Shown: positions 8,962 through 17,707 of the stretch, piece by piece
Layout: each line of letters begins with the position of its first letter
Position numbering within the stretch: position 1 is the stretch's first letter
Assembly (NCBI RefSeq): GCF_000485595.1
Contig: NW_014578198.1
Span: 85,335-107,175 of the forward strand
DNA from: Priapulus caudatus
Lineage: Eukaryota > Priapulida > Priapulimorpha > Priapulimorphida > Priapulidae
Length of the DNA stretch: 21,841 nt
Reading direction: 5' to 3'
Position numbers and translations under genes: made by a program
The notes under the pieces: model-generated
What the model saw: only the letters and a program-made list of their open reading frames with translations
Databases searched by the model: none
Told to the model about the DNA's origin: nothing

Positions 8962-9505
8962 TCCCAGACAGTTATTGAGGACTCATTGTTGCACACATCC
9001 TCTCTATACTGATCGCTGCAACAGCCACCATCATCACCCCACAGCTATAGGTTCCCGAGAATTCTAAACACTTCAATCATGGTGAGATTCGCTATTTGTG
9101 TTGTACTAGTTTGTCCGTGAGTTGTGGTGGTTCTTGGGTGTTAGTCGTCTTAGATTTTGACTCATAGTTACTACTAGAAAGTTATCAGAGCATGGAGGAG
9201 TGAGCACTGTACAATTTGAATTGAGCTAATATGCGTACACGTACACGCATACATAAAAATATTAACCGTTATAATAAATGGTATAATCGCACTGTGAATG
9301 TTCCTTCAGTTTTGGAAGCAGGAATTGGAAACAGTAGTTGCAAATTCAGTATTTGTTCATTGATTTTGTTCAACAATATCACTATTTGAAATAATTCCTC
9401 GTACATCGAGAAGAGAGCGAGAGAGATCCGTAGGGCGTTATGAGTCACTTCACTTGCGTCTGAGTCACGAGGTTCAAAATCTTGCTCCTATAGTATCAAA
9501 AGTAT
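8962..9505 (+). pseudogene. Orphan exon 1 (ATG at its end) and partial intron 1, duplicate of the ankyrin gene leader
   Basis: This segment is nearly identical to 14312-14855. The leader ends in TCAATCATG at 9081, followed at once by GTGAGA, a good splice donor. So the exon would supply only the start codon, exactly as in the downstream gene (there ATG|GTAAGA). The intron copy continues to about 9505 and then diverges abruptly into unrelated sequence. The ankyrin exons that should follow are missing. It may be a dead gene copy, or it could still be transcribed and spliced to other sequence. Nothing downstream gives a clear acceptor and coding exon on this strand. Confidence 0.75.
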
Positions 9506-10126
9506 CCAGATGAGACAGGATACCAGAGAAGTGTTGCCGAAAGGAGGTGTTGATCTTAACTGCTTAGCGTGGATCTTGCGCGCAGTTTCGCGGCAAGGCG
9601 CACGCGACTGCGAGAACGTCCTACGACAGTATGCAGCGCTGGCAGCTATGGATCCGTGCGCACGCCTATATCTGTATAGCCTTTGTTTATACACCGGGTT
9701 GACATTTATTATAAGACGTAACGTAAGGCCAGCAGAGCGGGGTGGGGTGCCCCGTTGTCACGTTTGTGGTGTGGCATTGTCGACTAACCACGCTATCGCA
9801 CCGGAGCCGGAACGAACGCCGGGTTGGGTACTACGGAGTGAGCGCAGTAGCATAGTGAGGCGCTCTGGTGGCTAGCTGAGTCCGGGTGGCGACGATCACG
9901 GCCATGTCAACGCATCCGGACATACTAGGTGAGTGTTCTTACCTAAGGTTATTGCTAGTCACTACGTGTCGACTGGTGGCGCCCTCGGGTGTCGCGGAGA
10001 GACATATAAAACGCTACAGAACAAATACTGTTAAACGAATTAGCAGTGAATGAAAAATGAAATGAAGTTGAAACAGAGTGAAATTCAAGTCAGAAGTGTT
10101 AGATTCACATTTACCAGATTGCCCGT
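9506..10126. other. GC-richer stretch, no confident gene
   Basis: An open frame of 121 codons on the plus strand (9510-9875) shows no recognisable motif, and its composition is no different from its surroundings. A short segment ATGTCAACGCATCC followed by CTAG|GTGAGT (near 9931) looks like an exon end with a strong donor, but there is no supporting partner. No repeat boundary was found apart from the left junction with the truncated intron copy. Confidence 0.4.
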
Positions 10127-10243
10127 CGCCATCTTGAAAACAACTTGCGCGCTGCGCGAACAGCCTCGGGAGCCTGATCGCGCTCGACCGCGCGGTGTCG
10201 TTCAGCAGGCAAGCGCACGTGAGCGTTTACGCTGTTGAACACG
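10127..10243 (-). repeat. Diverged inverted relic of block B
   Basis: Read on the minus strand, this segment shares ordered words with block B: CGTGTTCAACAGCG, AAACGCTC, TGAACGACAC, CGAGCGC and finally AAGATGGCG. The spacing between words is similar, but the sequence between them has diverged. It lies in the opposite orientation to the copies at 1 and 7371. The match is by eye and needs alignment. Confidence 0.45.
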
Positions 10244-10323
10244 CATCTTGTGATTGTTATGGTGAATAGATAAGCAGATGATTGTAGATAAAGTTGACAA
10301 TATTCATTCTGCGTTGCATTACA

Positions 10324-10572
10324 TTATGGCCGTGGTGGTACTACTACTGACACCTGGTGGTAGAAAACATTAACATCAGATACATTACTGAACGTGACAG
10401 GTAGGTCTGTGTGCTGCAGCCGCATCAGCTGCGTTCGGCTCTGCGGCGGAGTGTAGTAGAAGGTTTCCTCGTCACTCTCCGTCACGTCTAGCGGAGAGAC
10501 CACGGGAGATCTGCTAGCCAGCTTCCTCGAGCGTTTCGCAGGACTGCCACTCTTTTCTTCGCTGCCACGCTT
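10324..10572 (-). CDS. Possible 3'-terminal exon of an unknown protein
   Basis: On the minus strand 249 bases are open from a plausible acceptor (CGTGTTGTAG|AAGCG, boundary at 10573) to TAA at 10326-10324, giving 82 residues. There is no ATG at the start, so it is only visible as an internal or terminal exon. The first half reads like a nuclear regulatory tail: basic PAKRSRK, several Ser-Pro sites (SRSPVVSPL), then acidic TESDEETFYYTPP. The second half is neutral (LMRLQHTDLPVTF) and ends VVVPPRP. No upstream exon was recognised on this strand. It could be a chance open frame, but the balanced composition and the acceptor make it worth testing. I do not recognise the family. Confidence 0.35.
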   Translation of the reverse strand, partial: KRGSEEKSGSPAKRSRKLASRSPVVSPLDVTESDEETFYYTPPQSRTQLMRLQHTDLPVTFSNVSDVNVFYHQVSVVVPPRP

Positions 10573-10606
10573 CTACAACACGAGCAACGTCAAGAATGTT
10601 TTAAAT

Positions 10607-10786
10607 GCTGTATACGCCAAATTTTTCGCATACAGATGTTTTCGCGAATTCTGACTTCGCGAGTGGTTAATTTTGCGGTCGGTGAATTATGAATTATTCG
10701 GTATGAAGTATTTGCGTGTTGTTATTTTCGCGTCGGGGACGCTTTCGCGAAATTCGCGAAAATTAAACCACCGCGAAATATACAGC
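10607..10786. mobile_element. Possible small MITE rich in CGCGAA
   Basis: A segment of about 180 bases starts GCTGTATA and ends TATACAGC, a perfect 8-bp inverted repeat. Between them are repeated TTCGCGAA-type words (for example TTTCGCGAAATTCGCGAAAA). The flanks (TAAAT on the left, TAATA on the right) are not a clean target duplication. No coding capacity was seen. Confidence 0.4.
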
Positions 10787-13223
10787 TAATACAATAGGTC
10801 AGAACAAAGGCAATGTTAATACATCCCAGCGATTGTAAAAACGGACACAATGTTCAATATCTATCTAATAAGATAACTATCGAGAATACACAGCTATGAT
10901 CAATCATGATCATGATAATCAAACACTCGTTTCTGGTGATTAATTGATTAATCAATTGATTAATTGATCAACCCAAGGTAATTGATGTAATTGTGATACG
11001 TACGTGTGATTGTTACACATCGCAGTCGATAAACGACAATCAGACCTTTGTTCAAATGACAAAGAGTTGGAAAGGTGTTGATTGTTTGTCAGAAATGATA
11101 TGAATTTTTGAATTTTTCTATGAAACATGTATGACGTCAGTATTGGGTATCGCTGCTTCCTATACGGTGCTTCGGTCTTCTGAACAGCCGAGGAAAGTAA
11201 GGCCACAGTGCCTATAAATGGCACAACTTTCCCTTTCCTCGCGCCATGCCAGATACCAGGAGTTGGTCGGCGCTAGTGTCGCGCGCTAGACATATGCGTG
11301 TATGCCGTGATTACTGATAATCGTATAGAATCACATCACAGATAAAGAATATAGATGTACAGTATACAGATCTGTATTCTATATCTACGATCACATCCTC
11401 ACTCGTATCGTCCATAGCTTCGTCGAATGAAAAGTTTTCTCAAAATTCATTGACAAGTTAGGGGAATTCACACTGACATGCTATATTGCCGCAACTGTGA
11501 CGTGATTGTCAACCCCAAACTCGTCCCGATAACTTATAGCTGGCGAATGTAGGGGATAGCGGTGGATTTGGTTGCTAACCACCAGAACACGTATATTTAC
11601 TTGTACGTGCTCTGCTACCCATTCTATATAAATAGATGTGAAACCTTTATATAACGGAAACCGATAGCCGAAATGCTTAGACGCGTGAAGGATGGGGACA
11701 GAAGTGGATTCGAGGCGGCGTTTGGCATGTGGGAGGGGTGGTTTAGGAGCCGATATCTCCGCCTAGGAGTATCGTATTGACAAGCGGTTGGTCTTGTTAT
11801 AGAGAGCAAAAAATTCTGCTTAATGCAATACTATGAAATTGTTATAGACTCGCAGGCAAAGTAGAATAATGTTGTCGTGAAATAGCACTATTTTCCCGTT
11901 TTTCCGTTGTACACTCTAGGTATTATTAGCTATTCGTAATATGGAACTAATTCCTTTGCGTATTGCTTTGCTCTGTGCTGCTACAGAACGTCATGACAGC
12001 AGTACCTACGTCGTGTTAAAGGGAACGGTCGACAGCCGTCATGTTGAAGATGTCGGCGACGTTGTTTTGCCTGAAGTTCTTCATGTAACGTCATGTTCTG
12101 CACACAATGGCCAACTTCGTCAATATAATCGATTTGGATGACATTTGCCACGCGTAGTTAGACTTATATAGCTGAACGGCACATATATGACCGCCGGAGA
12201 ATGTATAACTGTACAGCCAGCTGTACATGAGCCGGCCAAGGCAAAGTCTGCTGAGGCATTTAGAAGTATAACACACACAAAAACCATCGAATCATTATGA
12301 ACAAGGGTCAACAGTGGTATTTCCTTACTGCTTATAAGGCTGGTGAGGTAAATGGAATGAACGGTTACAAATACATCGCAATATATGCTGTTATATGCTA
12401 GGACTCTATATGCTTTACATTGCACAGTCGTTCAATTGTCAGACATTGCGCAACGACATGCCCCACCAGGAAAAATTAGGACAGAGAAATAATGCATACG
12501 GAAGAATACCCAATACTTTATCATTCACTAACCGAACACTTCAGCACCACACAAGTACCACACAAATATCGTGAATGTTGTATAGAGTTACAGCTAGCTG
12601 CAAACAAAACATGAATTACAACGAATGAACACCATTTCTCAGCTTTCTTGAATATGGACTCAATGAACAGAAGGCTATAATGAAATGTTACATAATATAC
12701 GTGATGGGCGTGATGGGCGCAGCCCGATGATTGGCACGTAGTGCCACGCTTACACAGGCATCGCCCCCAGCCCCTCATCCAACAAAGTACATCTACTGCA
12801 TTTTCGAGCGAATCGCCGATCTCACGTTCTGCCGCATCAATCTACTCGCGAATTGTCTTAATCGATAGCTAGTGGCTCGTTAACAAAAATTATGGCTATT
12901 TAGCACGCTGCGCCCTCGAATTTCCTCGTAAATCCGCATTTTAGTAAGACCGTAAGCCCCGCCCATTATTCCTTATACGGCGTGTACGGCGGTACGGCGG
13001 CTCTGAGCCGAGGGCTTATCCGTTATCTGGCCATTTTGCAGACACGTTGTCGCCAGCGCAGTTCCAACGTGTGGGTGACACAAGGTCAACGCGTTAACGC
13101 CTAGATTACAGCCCTGGTGCAGCACCTGGTGGCAGCCCGGTGGTAGGTTACTGGGGGTAGATTAATCAAGCTGCGTACGCAAAATATTTAGCGTAAATCT
13201 TATGGGAGGGGATATGTGTCAAA
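10787..13223. other. Long stretch without a recognised gene
   Basis: About 2.4 kb holds only short open frames with no known motif, such as 11941-12141 plus and 12521-12778 minus. A near-palindrome of TTGATTAATCAATT words sits at about 10939-10972. An 18-base near-palindrome (TGTACAGCCAGCTGTACA) sits near 12209. TACAGATCTGTA near 11365 is a perfect palindrome. None of these is tied to a gene here. No tRNA, rRNA or LTR structure was found. Confidence 0.45.
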
Positions 13224-13382
13224 ATTCAAACGTTCAATTGAGCGATTGATTGTTCAATTGAACAGTCAATTTAATCATTCAAACGTTCAATTGATCGATT
13301 GATTGTTCAATTGAACAGTCAATTTAATTATTCAAACGTTCAATTGATTGATTAATTGTTCAATTGATTGTCCAATTGATCA
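13224..13382. repeat. 53-bp tandem repeat, three units
   Basis: The phrase ATTCAAACGTTCAATTG begins at 13224, 13277 and 13330, giving an exact 53-bp period over three units. Each unit holds AACGTT and TTCAATTGAA palindromes and a GATTGATTGTTC block. The first two units are nearly identical and the third has diverged. Confidence 0.9.
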
Positions 13383-13730
13383 TATTATTATATGCTTTAT
13401 ATTGCAATTAAAACAAGAGCAATCTGAGATAGCAAACCTCCGCCACAGCGTAAAAGTCCCCCATCTTGTTGGTTTGTTAAAATTTTCAGAAAAAAACGAT
13501 GCAGGATTTTTTTTGATAAATTTAGAATGTGTCCGATGTCTTCCCCGCAAATTTTTTTTAAAACAAAAATTTAAACAAAATCATGGATCCAGATCTGGAT
13601 TCGGATCACCACCAAAATCTTGGTTGTGGGCCCAAGACCAACCCGTCCAAAAAATTGCATAAAAATCCGTCCGTAACCTTTTAAGATATCCTGTTGATAG
13701 ACAAACCAAGTCACCAACAAACTAACCGAG
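13383..13730. other. Gene-free spacer before the second minisatellite
   Basis: The stretch is AT-rich with poly-A and poly-T runs (about 13490 and 13550) and a GGATCCAGATCTGGATTCGG near-palindrome near 13585. No gene, RNA or repeat boundary was recognised. Confidence 0.4.
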
Positions 13731-14016
13731 GCGAAAACATAACCTCCTTGGCGGAGATAACAAACGAACAAAGGCGAAAACATAACCTCCTTGGCGGAGG
13801 TAACAAACTAACAGAGGCGAAAACATAACCTCTTTGGCAGAGGTAACAAACTAACAGGGGCGAAAACATAACCTCCTTGGCGGAGGTAACAAACGAACAG
13901 GGGCAAAAACATAACCTCCTTGGCGAAGGTAACAAACGAACAGGGGCGAAAACATAACCTTCTTGGCGAAGGTAACAAACGAACAGGGGCGAAAACATAA
14001 CCTCCTTAGCGGAGGT
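13731..14016. repeat. 43-bp minisatellite array 2, seven units
   Basis: Units begin near 13731, 13774, 13817, 13860, 13903, 13946 and 13989. The unit is the same as in the array at 8021, with variants in the palindrome (GGCGGAGG, GGCAGAGG, GGCGAAGG). The last unit runs straight into the promoter block (AGGTATATAATGACC), as it does in the first copy. Confidence 0.93.
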
Positions 14017-14311
14017 ATATAATGACCTTCACTTGCTCAATAATGCGCTCTTTCCTATAATATAATATTCCTACGCGAACAGATTTATTCGAAACATTTC
14101 ACTCTTGCTCATCGTCGGACTCACTAGATAAATCGCGCACGCGGGTACGTTTAAACGTACGCAGCAATTTTTAGAACTTTGAACTAGGGGCGTGCCAAAC
14201 GCAGAATTGATAAACAGCACCCAGCCCTCCGTCGTTCCTATTTGCACAGTGCAAGCGTCTGGCAGCGTGGGCCCTCGCACCTATATAAAGCGGTGAGCGA
14301 GGAGCAACCAT
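14017..14311 (+). promoter_or_regulatory. Promoter of the ankyrin/SOCS-box gene
   Basis: A TATA box, TATATAAAG, lies at 14282-14290. The start of transcription is expected around 14312-14320 (CTGACAGTTACC). Upstream is a perfect 16-bp palindrome, GTACGTTTAAACGTAC, at 14145-14160. The whole block is conserved in the orphan copy at 8657-8961, including a GC-flanked stretch just before the TATA box. That argues that the promoter and its upstream minisatellite were duplicated as a unit. Confidence 0.7.
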
Positions 14312-14428
14312 TCCCTGACAGTTACCGAGGACTCATCGTTGTACACATCCTCTCTATACTGATCGCTGCAACAGCCACCATCATCACCTCACAGCTATAG
14401 GTTCCCGAGAATTCCAACCACTTTAATC

Positions 14429-16817
14429 ATGGTAAGATTTGCTACTTGTGTTGTACTAGTTTGTCCGTGTTGTGGTGGTTCTTGGGTGTTAGTCGTCTTA
14501 GATTTTGCAGCATAGTTACTACTAAAAAGTTATCAGAGCATGGAGGAGTGAGCATTGTACAATTTGAATTGAGCTAATATGCGTACACGTACACTTATAC
14601 ATAGAAATATTAACCGTTATAATAAATTGTTTAATCGCACTGTGAATGTTCATTCAGTTCTGGAAGCAAGAATTGGAAATAGTAGTTGCAAATTCAGTAT
14701 TTGTTCATTGATTTTGTTCAACAATATCACTATTTTAACTAGTTCCTCGTACATCGAGAAGAGAGCGAGAGAGATCCGTAGTGCGTTATGAGTCACTTCA
14801 CTTGCGTCTGAGTCACGAGGTTCAAAATCTCGCTCCTACAGTATCAAAAGTATCAAGTAGTCCTAGAGTATATATATATATAGTATCCGATTATGATCTA
14901 AACAATCACGAACAGATCTCATATAAATCTATCAACACGTATTCATGTCATCGAACATTTACTCATTGATTTCTTATCGATTTTAAGAAAAATTAAGATT
15001 CTTAATTTTTCTCCAGAATGGAGTGACGCCGCTGATGACGGCGGTGAAGCAGGGCAAGGAGGCGGTGGTGCGGATGCTGCTCTCACAGGGCGCCGACGCC
15101 AACGCCGCGGGCTCGTACGGACAGACCTCCCTGTACCACGCGGCTAGCTCTGGCAGGCTGGACATCATGCGCCTGCTACTGGAGGCCGGTGCAGATTCAA
15201 ATGTCGCCATACCGAGGAACGGAGTGACGCCGCTGATGAAGGCGGTGAGGGAGGACAAGGAGGCGGCAGTGCGGATGCTGCTCTCACACGGCGCCGACGC
15301 CAACGTCGCGGACTCGCACGGAGTAACCACCCTGTACCAAGCAGCTTGGTTTGGCCAGCTGGACATCATGCGCCTGCTACTGGAGGCCGGCGCCAACCCC
15401 AACGTCGCCATGACGAAGAGCGGAACGACGCTGCTGTTGAAGGCGGTGAGAAAGGGCAATAAGGCGATGGTGCGGATGCTGCTCTCACACGGCGCCGACG
15501 CCAACGTCGCGGACTCGCAAGAACGGACATCCCTGTACCATGCGGCTTGCTTGGGCCGGCTGGACATCGTGCGCCTGCTACTGGAGTCCGGCGCCAACGC
15601 CAACGCCGCGGACTCGTACGGACAAACCTCCCTGCTCATCGCGGCTCACTGTAACCCGTCTGGTCGGCTGGACATCATGCGCCTGCTACTGGAGGCCGGC
15701 GCCGACCCCAACGTTGCCGAGACGGAAAAAATGGAGAGTTTTACCCCGTTACACTACTCCTGTGGTCAACTTCATACCGAGGTAAAACTACGGGCGTATA
15801 CTTGAGACCAAATTTTAGCAATGTCCTAATGTATTTTCCTATAGATGGTAAAGGTAATCAGTAATAGTAATCAGATAACAGTTAATAATAGATATTTTAT
15901 ACTGTTTTACCGCGTTATATTACTCCTGCAATCTACTCGGTACCGAGGTGAAACTGCGGGCGTACATTGTGAACGACGGAGACAATTTTAGCGATGTTCC
16001 AAAGTATTTTTGTATAGATAATAAAGGTAATCAGTAATAGTAATCGGTTAATAGTTAATAAATGAATAATAGTAATAGTTAGTAATAGGCAACAGTAATA
16101 AACGTAGTATGCTCGGAGAAACTTGTTCTTTAAGCAACAAACGAAAAATCGGGTTGTTAACGATCCTCGTTTCTTTTGTTCACACAGATAATTACTCACC
16201 TCTTGAAACACGGAGCTGACCCGAACCTCGTCGATTGTAACAAGAGGACGCCGCTCGCTATAATAGGCAGCAAGGCGGAGGTGAGAAGACCCGGAATGAA
16301 CGAGCAAAGAGAATTCGCAGCAGAAATGGAACTTCAGAAATCAATGCTACAAGCAGAGTCAGTGGTACAAGCGGCGTCAGCTCTCCTACAGACGTGCGAG
16401 TCCGCCGGCGTACTTCTACAGGTTAACACACGTGACAGCGAGGGCAACACCCCGCTGCATAGCTTCTGTAGGATGATGCTCGCATGCAAAGACGATGTTT
16501 ACGCGCGAGAGAGGGAGGGGTGCGTGCTGATAGTGCACGCGCTGGTGTTCAACCACGGCGCACACGTCGACGTGGTGAACGCACGGGGAGAGACGCCATA
16601 CGAACTCTGGCGCCGGATTTACTCGACGCGTTTTCGTGGAAACGTGGAGTCGATTGACGAGATACATGGCAGAATGAGCGCGCAGTATCATTTGCTGAAA
16701 TGCCACTGCGCGCGCGTTATCGTCAGACACAGCGTTGCATACAAGAACAGGCTGCCTCCGAATCTCATAGAATTTGTCAGGGCACACGCTAGACCAAGGC
16801 AACGTAGGCGACACTAA
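14429..16817 (+). CDS. Ankyrin-repeat protein with SOCS-box-like C-terminus (three exons)
   Basis: Exon 1 contributes only ATG (14429-14431), followed by donor GTAAGA. Exon 2 is 15017-15781, from acceptor TTTTTCTCCAG to donor GAG|GTAAAA. Exon 3 is 16188-16817, from acceptor TTCACACAG to TAA. All junctions are phase 0, giving 465 residues. Exon 2 encodes seven ankyrin repeats with textbook motifs (TPLMTAV, VVRMLLSQGADAN, SLYHAASSGRLDIMRLLLEAG) and the first half of an eighth, which intron 2 splits from its second helix. Exon 3 adds more repeats (LLKHGADPNLVD, GNTPLHSFC, NHGAHVDVVNARGETPYEL) around a Gln/Glu-rich linker. Residues about 423-458 (LLKCHCARVI, then NRLPPNLIEFV) fit a SOCS box: elongin-binding BC box plus LPxx cullin motif. 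By family this suggests an ASB-like substrate receptor of a cullin-RING ubiquitin ligase. No frame break was seen. Other ankyrin proteins are possible if the SOCS match is wrong. Confidence 0.8.
15017..15620 (+). repeat. 201-bp internal tandem repeat in exon 2 (three units)
   Basis: The block GGAGTGACGCCGCTGATGA starts at 15020 and 15221, and a diverged form starts at 15422, so the period is exactly 201 bp (67 residues, two ankyrin repeats). Units remain highly similar at the DNA level, including third codon positions. That points to recent duplication or gene conversion inside the exon. Exon 2 is also much richer in G and C than its introns. Confidence 0.88.
15905..15947 (+). repeat. Duplicated end of exon 2 within intron 2
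   Basis: About 160 bases spanning the exon 2 end and intron start (from 15739) recur 166 bases downstream. The second copy still reads FTALYYSCNLLGTE against FTPLHYSCGQLHTE in the real exon and is followed by GTGAAA where the real donor is GTAAAA. It lacks a clear acceptor, so it is probably a decayed exon end, but its donor at 15948 could be used. Confidence 0.75.
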
Positions 16818-17036
16818 GCGTGTTAACCGAGGAAGCCCATGTAGGATCGGAGATGCGATAACCCAGAAAAATATTATCAATACTTGGTAGGTCTATGTTC
16901 TAATTGTTGCACGTGTTGGCAGACGTGTTTCATTACAATGTAAAATCGAGTATATATAGTAACACTAATCATTTTCTATAGAAATGTGTAGATTATCGGT
17001 ATGATGCCTGAGTGAATTGGCACGATTTAATAACCA
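16818..17036. other. 3' flank of the ankyrin gene
   Basis: No AATAAA or ATTAAA was seen directly after the stop codon. The first AATAAA run on the plus strand is at about 17145, inside block A. The gene may therefore use the repeat for polyadenylation, or use a non-canonical signal. Confidence 0.4.
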
Positions 17037-17707
17037 CGAGTACAAATGTTAAAAGTTTGCAAATCATTTTGCTCTGTAAAAAAACTCTTACAGAGGCTCT
17101 GTTGTAAAGAGCTTAAAAGGCTTAGTTGGGTTCTCAGTATTAAAAATAAAATAAAATAAAACATAACTATTTTACCATGAAATGTATGCAATTCGGTAAG
17201 TACTTATTACCACCAGAATCACATATTTGATGTGCTCCTGCTACCACACACCACCAAAAAATTATAATCATTATTGACCCACTGTTCAGACGATCCACTT
17301 GTCATAATGTACCTACTAATAGGGTATATATATATATATACTGTAGACTGTATATGCAGTCAAACCATAGACTGAAGCGACCCTACGCCCTAGACTTATA
17401 AGGAATAAGCCTGTTATGGTTGATGCTCACACATGATCATAGTCAACGTAGATATCCTTTTTGAATAACTTGAATGCTTTCACACCATGCGTGCATGCCA
17501 CGCGACACACACGTTGTTCTCGACGCGACATCTGACGGTCATATATCATAACATCTCCCCTATTTAATGAAAATAAACATTTCCTGAGTGAGTGCTTCAT
17601 AGGTATGCAGTGTATATGTAACTCAAAATCAAACATAACAAAGCCAAGTGAATACTCACGTACGTACTCACTGCCTGCTTGTTCTTTGCCCTTACCTTGT
17701 AGCTGCG
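17037..17707 (-). repeat. Repeat block A, copy 2; probable LTR and polypurine tract on the minus strand
   Basis: This block matches 6719-7380. It retains a minus-strand purine run (AGGGGAGA, 17561-17554) directly before TGTTATGATATATG (17553 downward). It carries about 26 extra bases near 17090 that form a hairpin (CTCTTACAG against CTGTTGTAAAGAG). The block is cut at GTAGCTGCG, where Gypsy 2 begins, so its block B would lie beyond the window if it survives. Confidence 0.8.

Noticed and set aside
9510-9875. 121-codon frame on the plus strand
   Set aside because: No motif, no splice support, and it starts across the break of the duplicated intron; likely chance in GC-rich sequence.
9979-10005. 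TGGTGGCGCCCTCGGG, resembling a lysine-tRNA primer site
   Set aside because: The preceding sequence does not end in CA as an LTR would, no purine tract or partner LTR was found, and the match to the primer site is partial.
13711-13998. Open frames through the 43-bp minisatellite, and the idea of a CRISPR array
   Set aside because: The 43-bp units are contiguous with no unique spacers, and the genome is eukaryotic; the frames stay open because of the repeat.
14400-14418. Heat-shock-like element (TTCCCGAGAATTCC) in the leader
   Set aside because: The GAA and TTC triplets lack the two-base spacing required for a heat shock element.
14579-14969. Open frames in intron 1 of the ankyrin gene
   Set aside because: They lie between a good donor and acceptor, and the corresponding frame is not kept in the orphan copy.
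14983-15639. A 218-codon open frame on the minus strand over the ankyrin exon
   Set aside because: It is the antisense of a GC-rich, internally repeated ankyrin frame; the plus strand has clear ankyrin motifs and splice sites.
16281-16320. Possible 40-base intron in exon 3 (GTGAGA to TTCGCAG)
   Set aside because: The frame is open through it, and 40 bases is too short for a typical animal intron.
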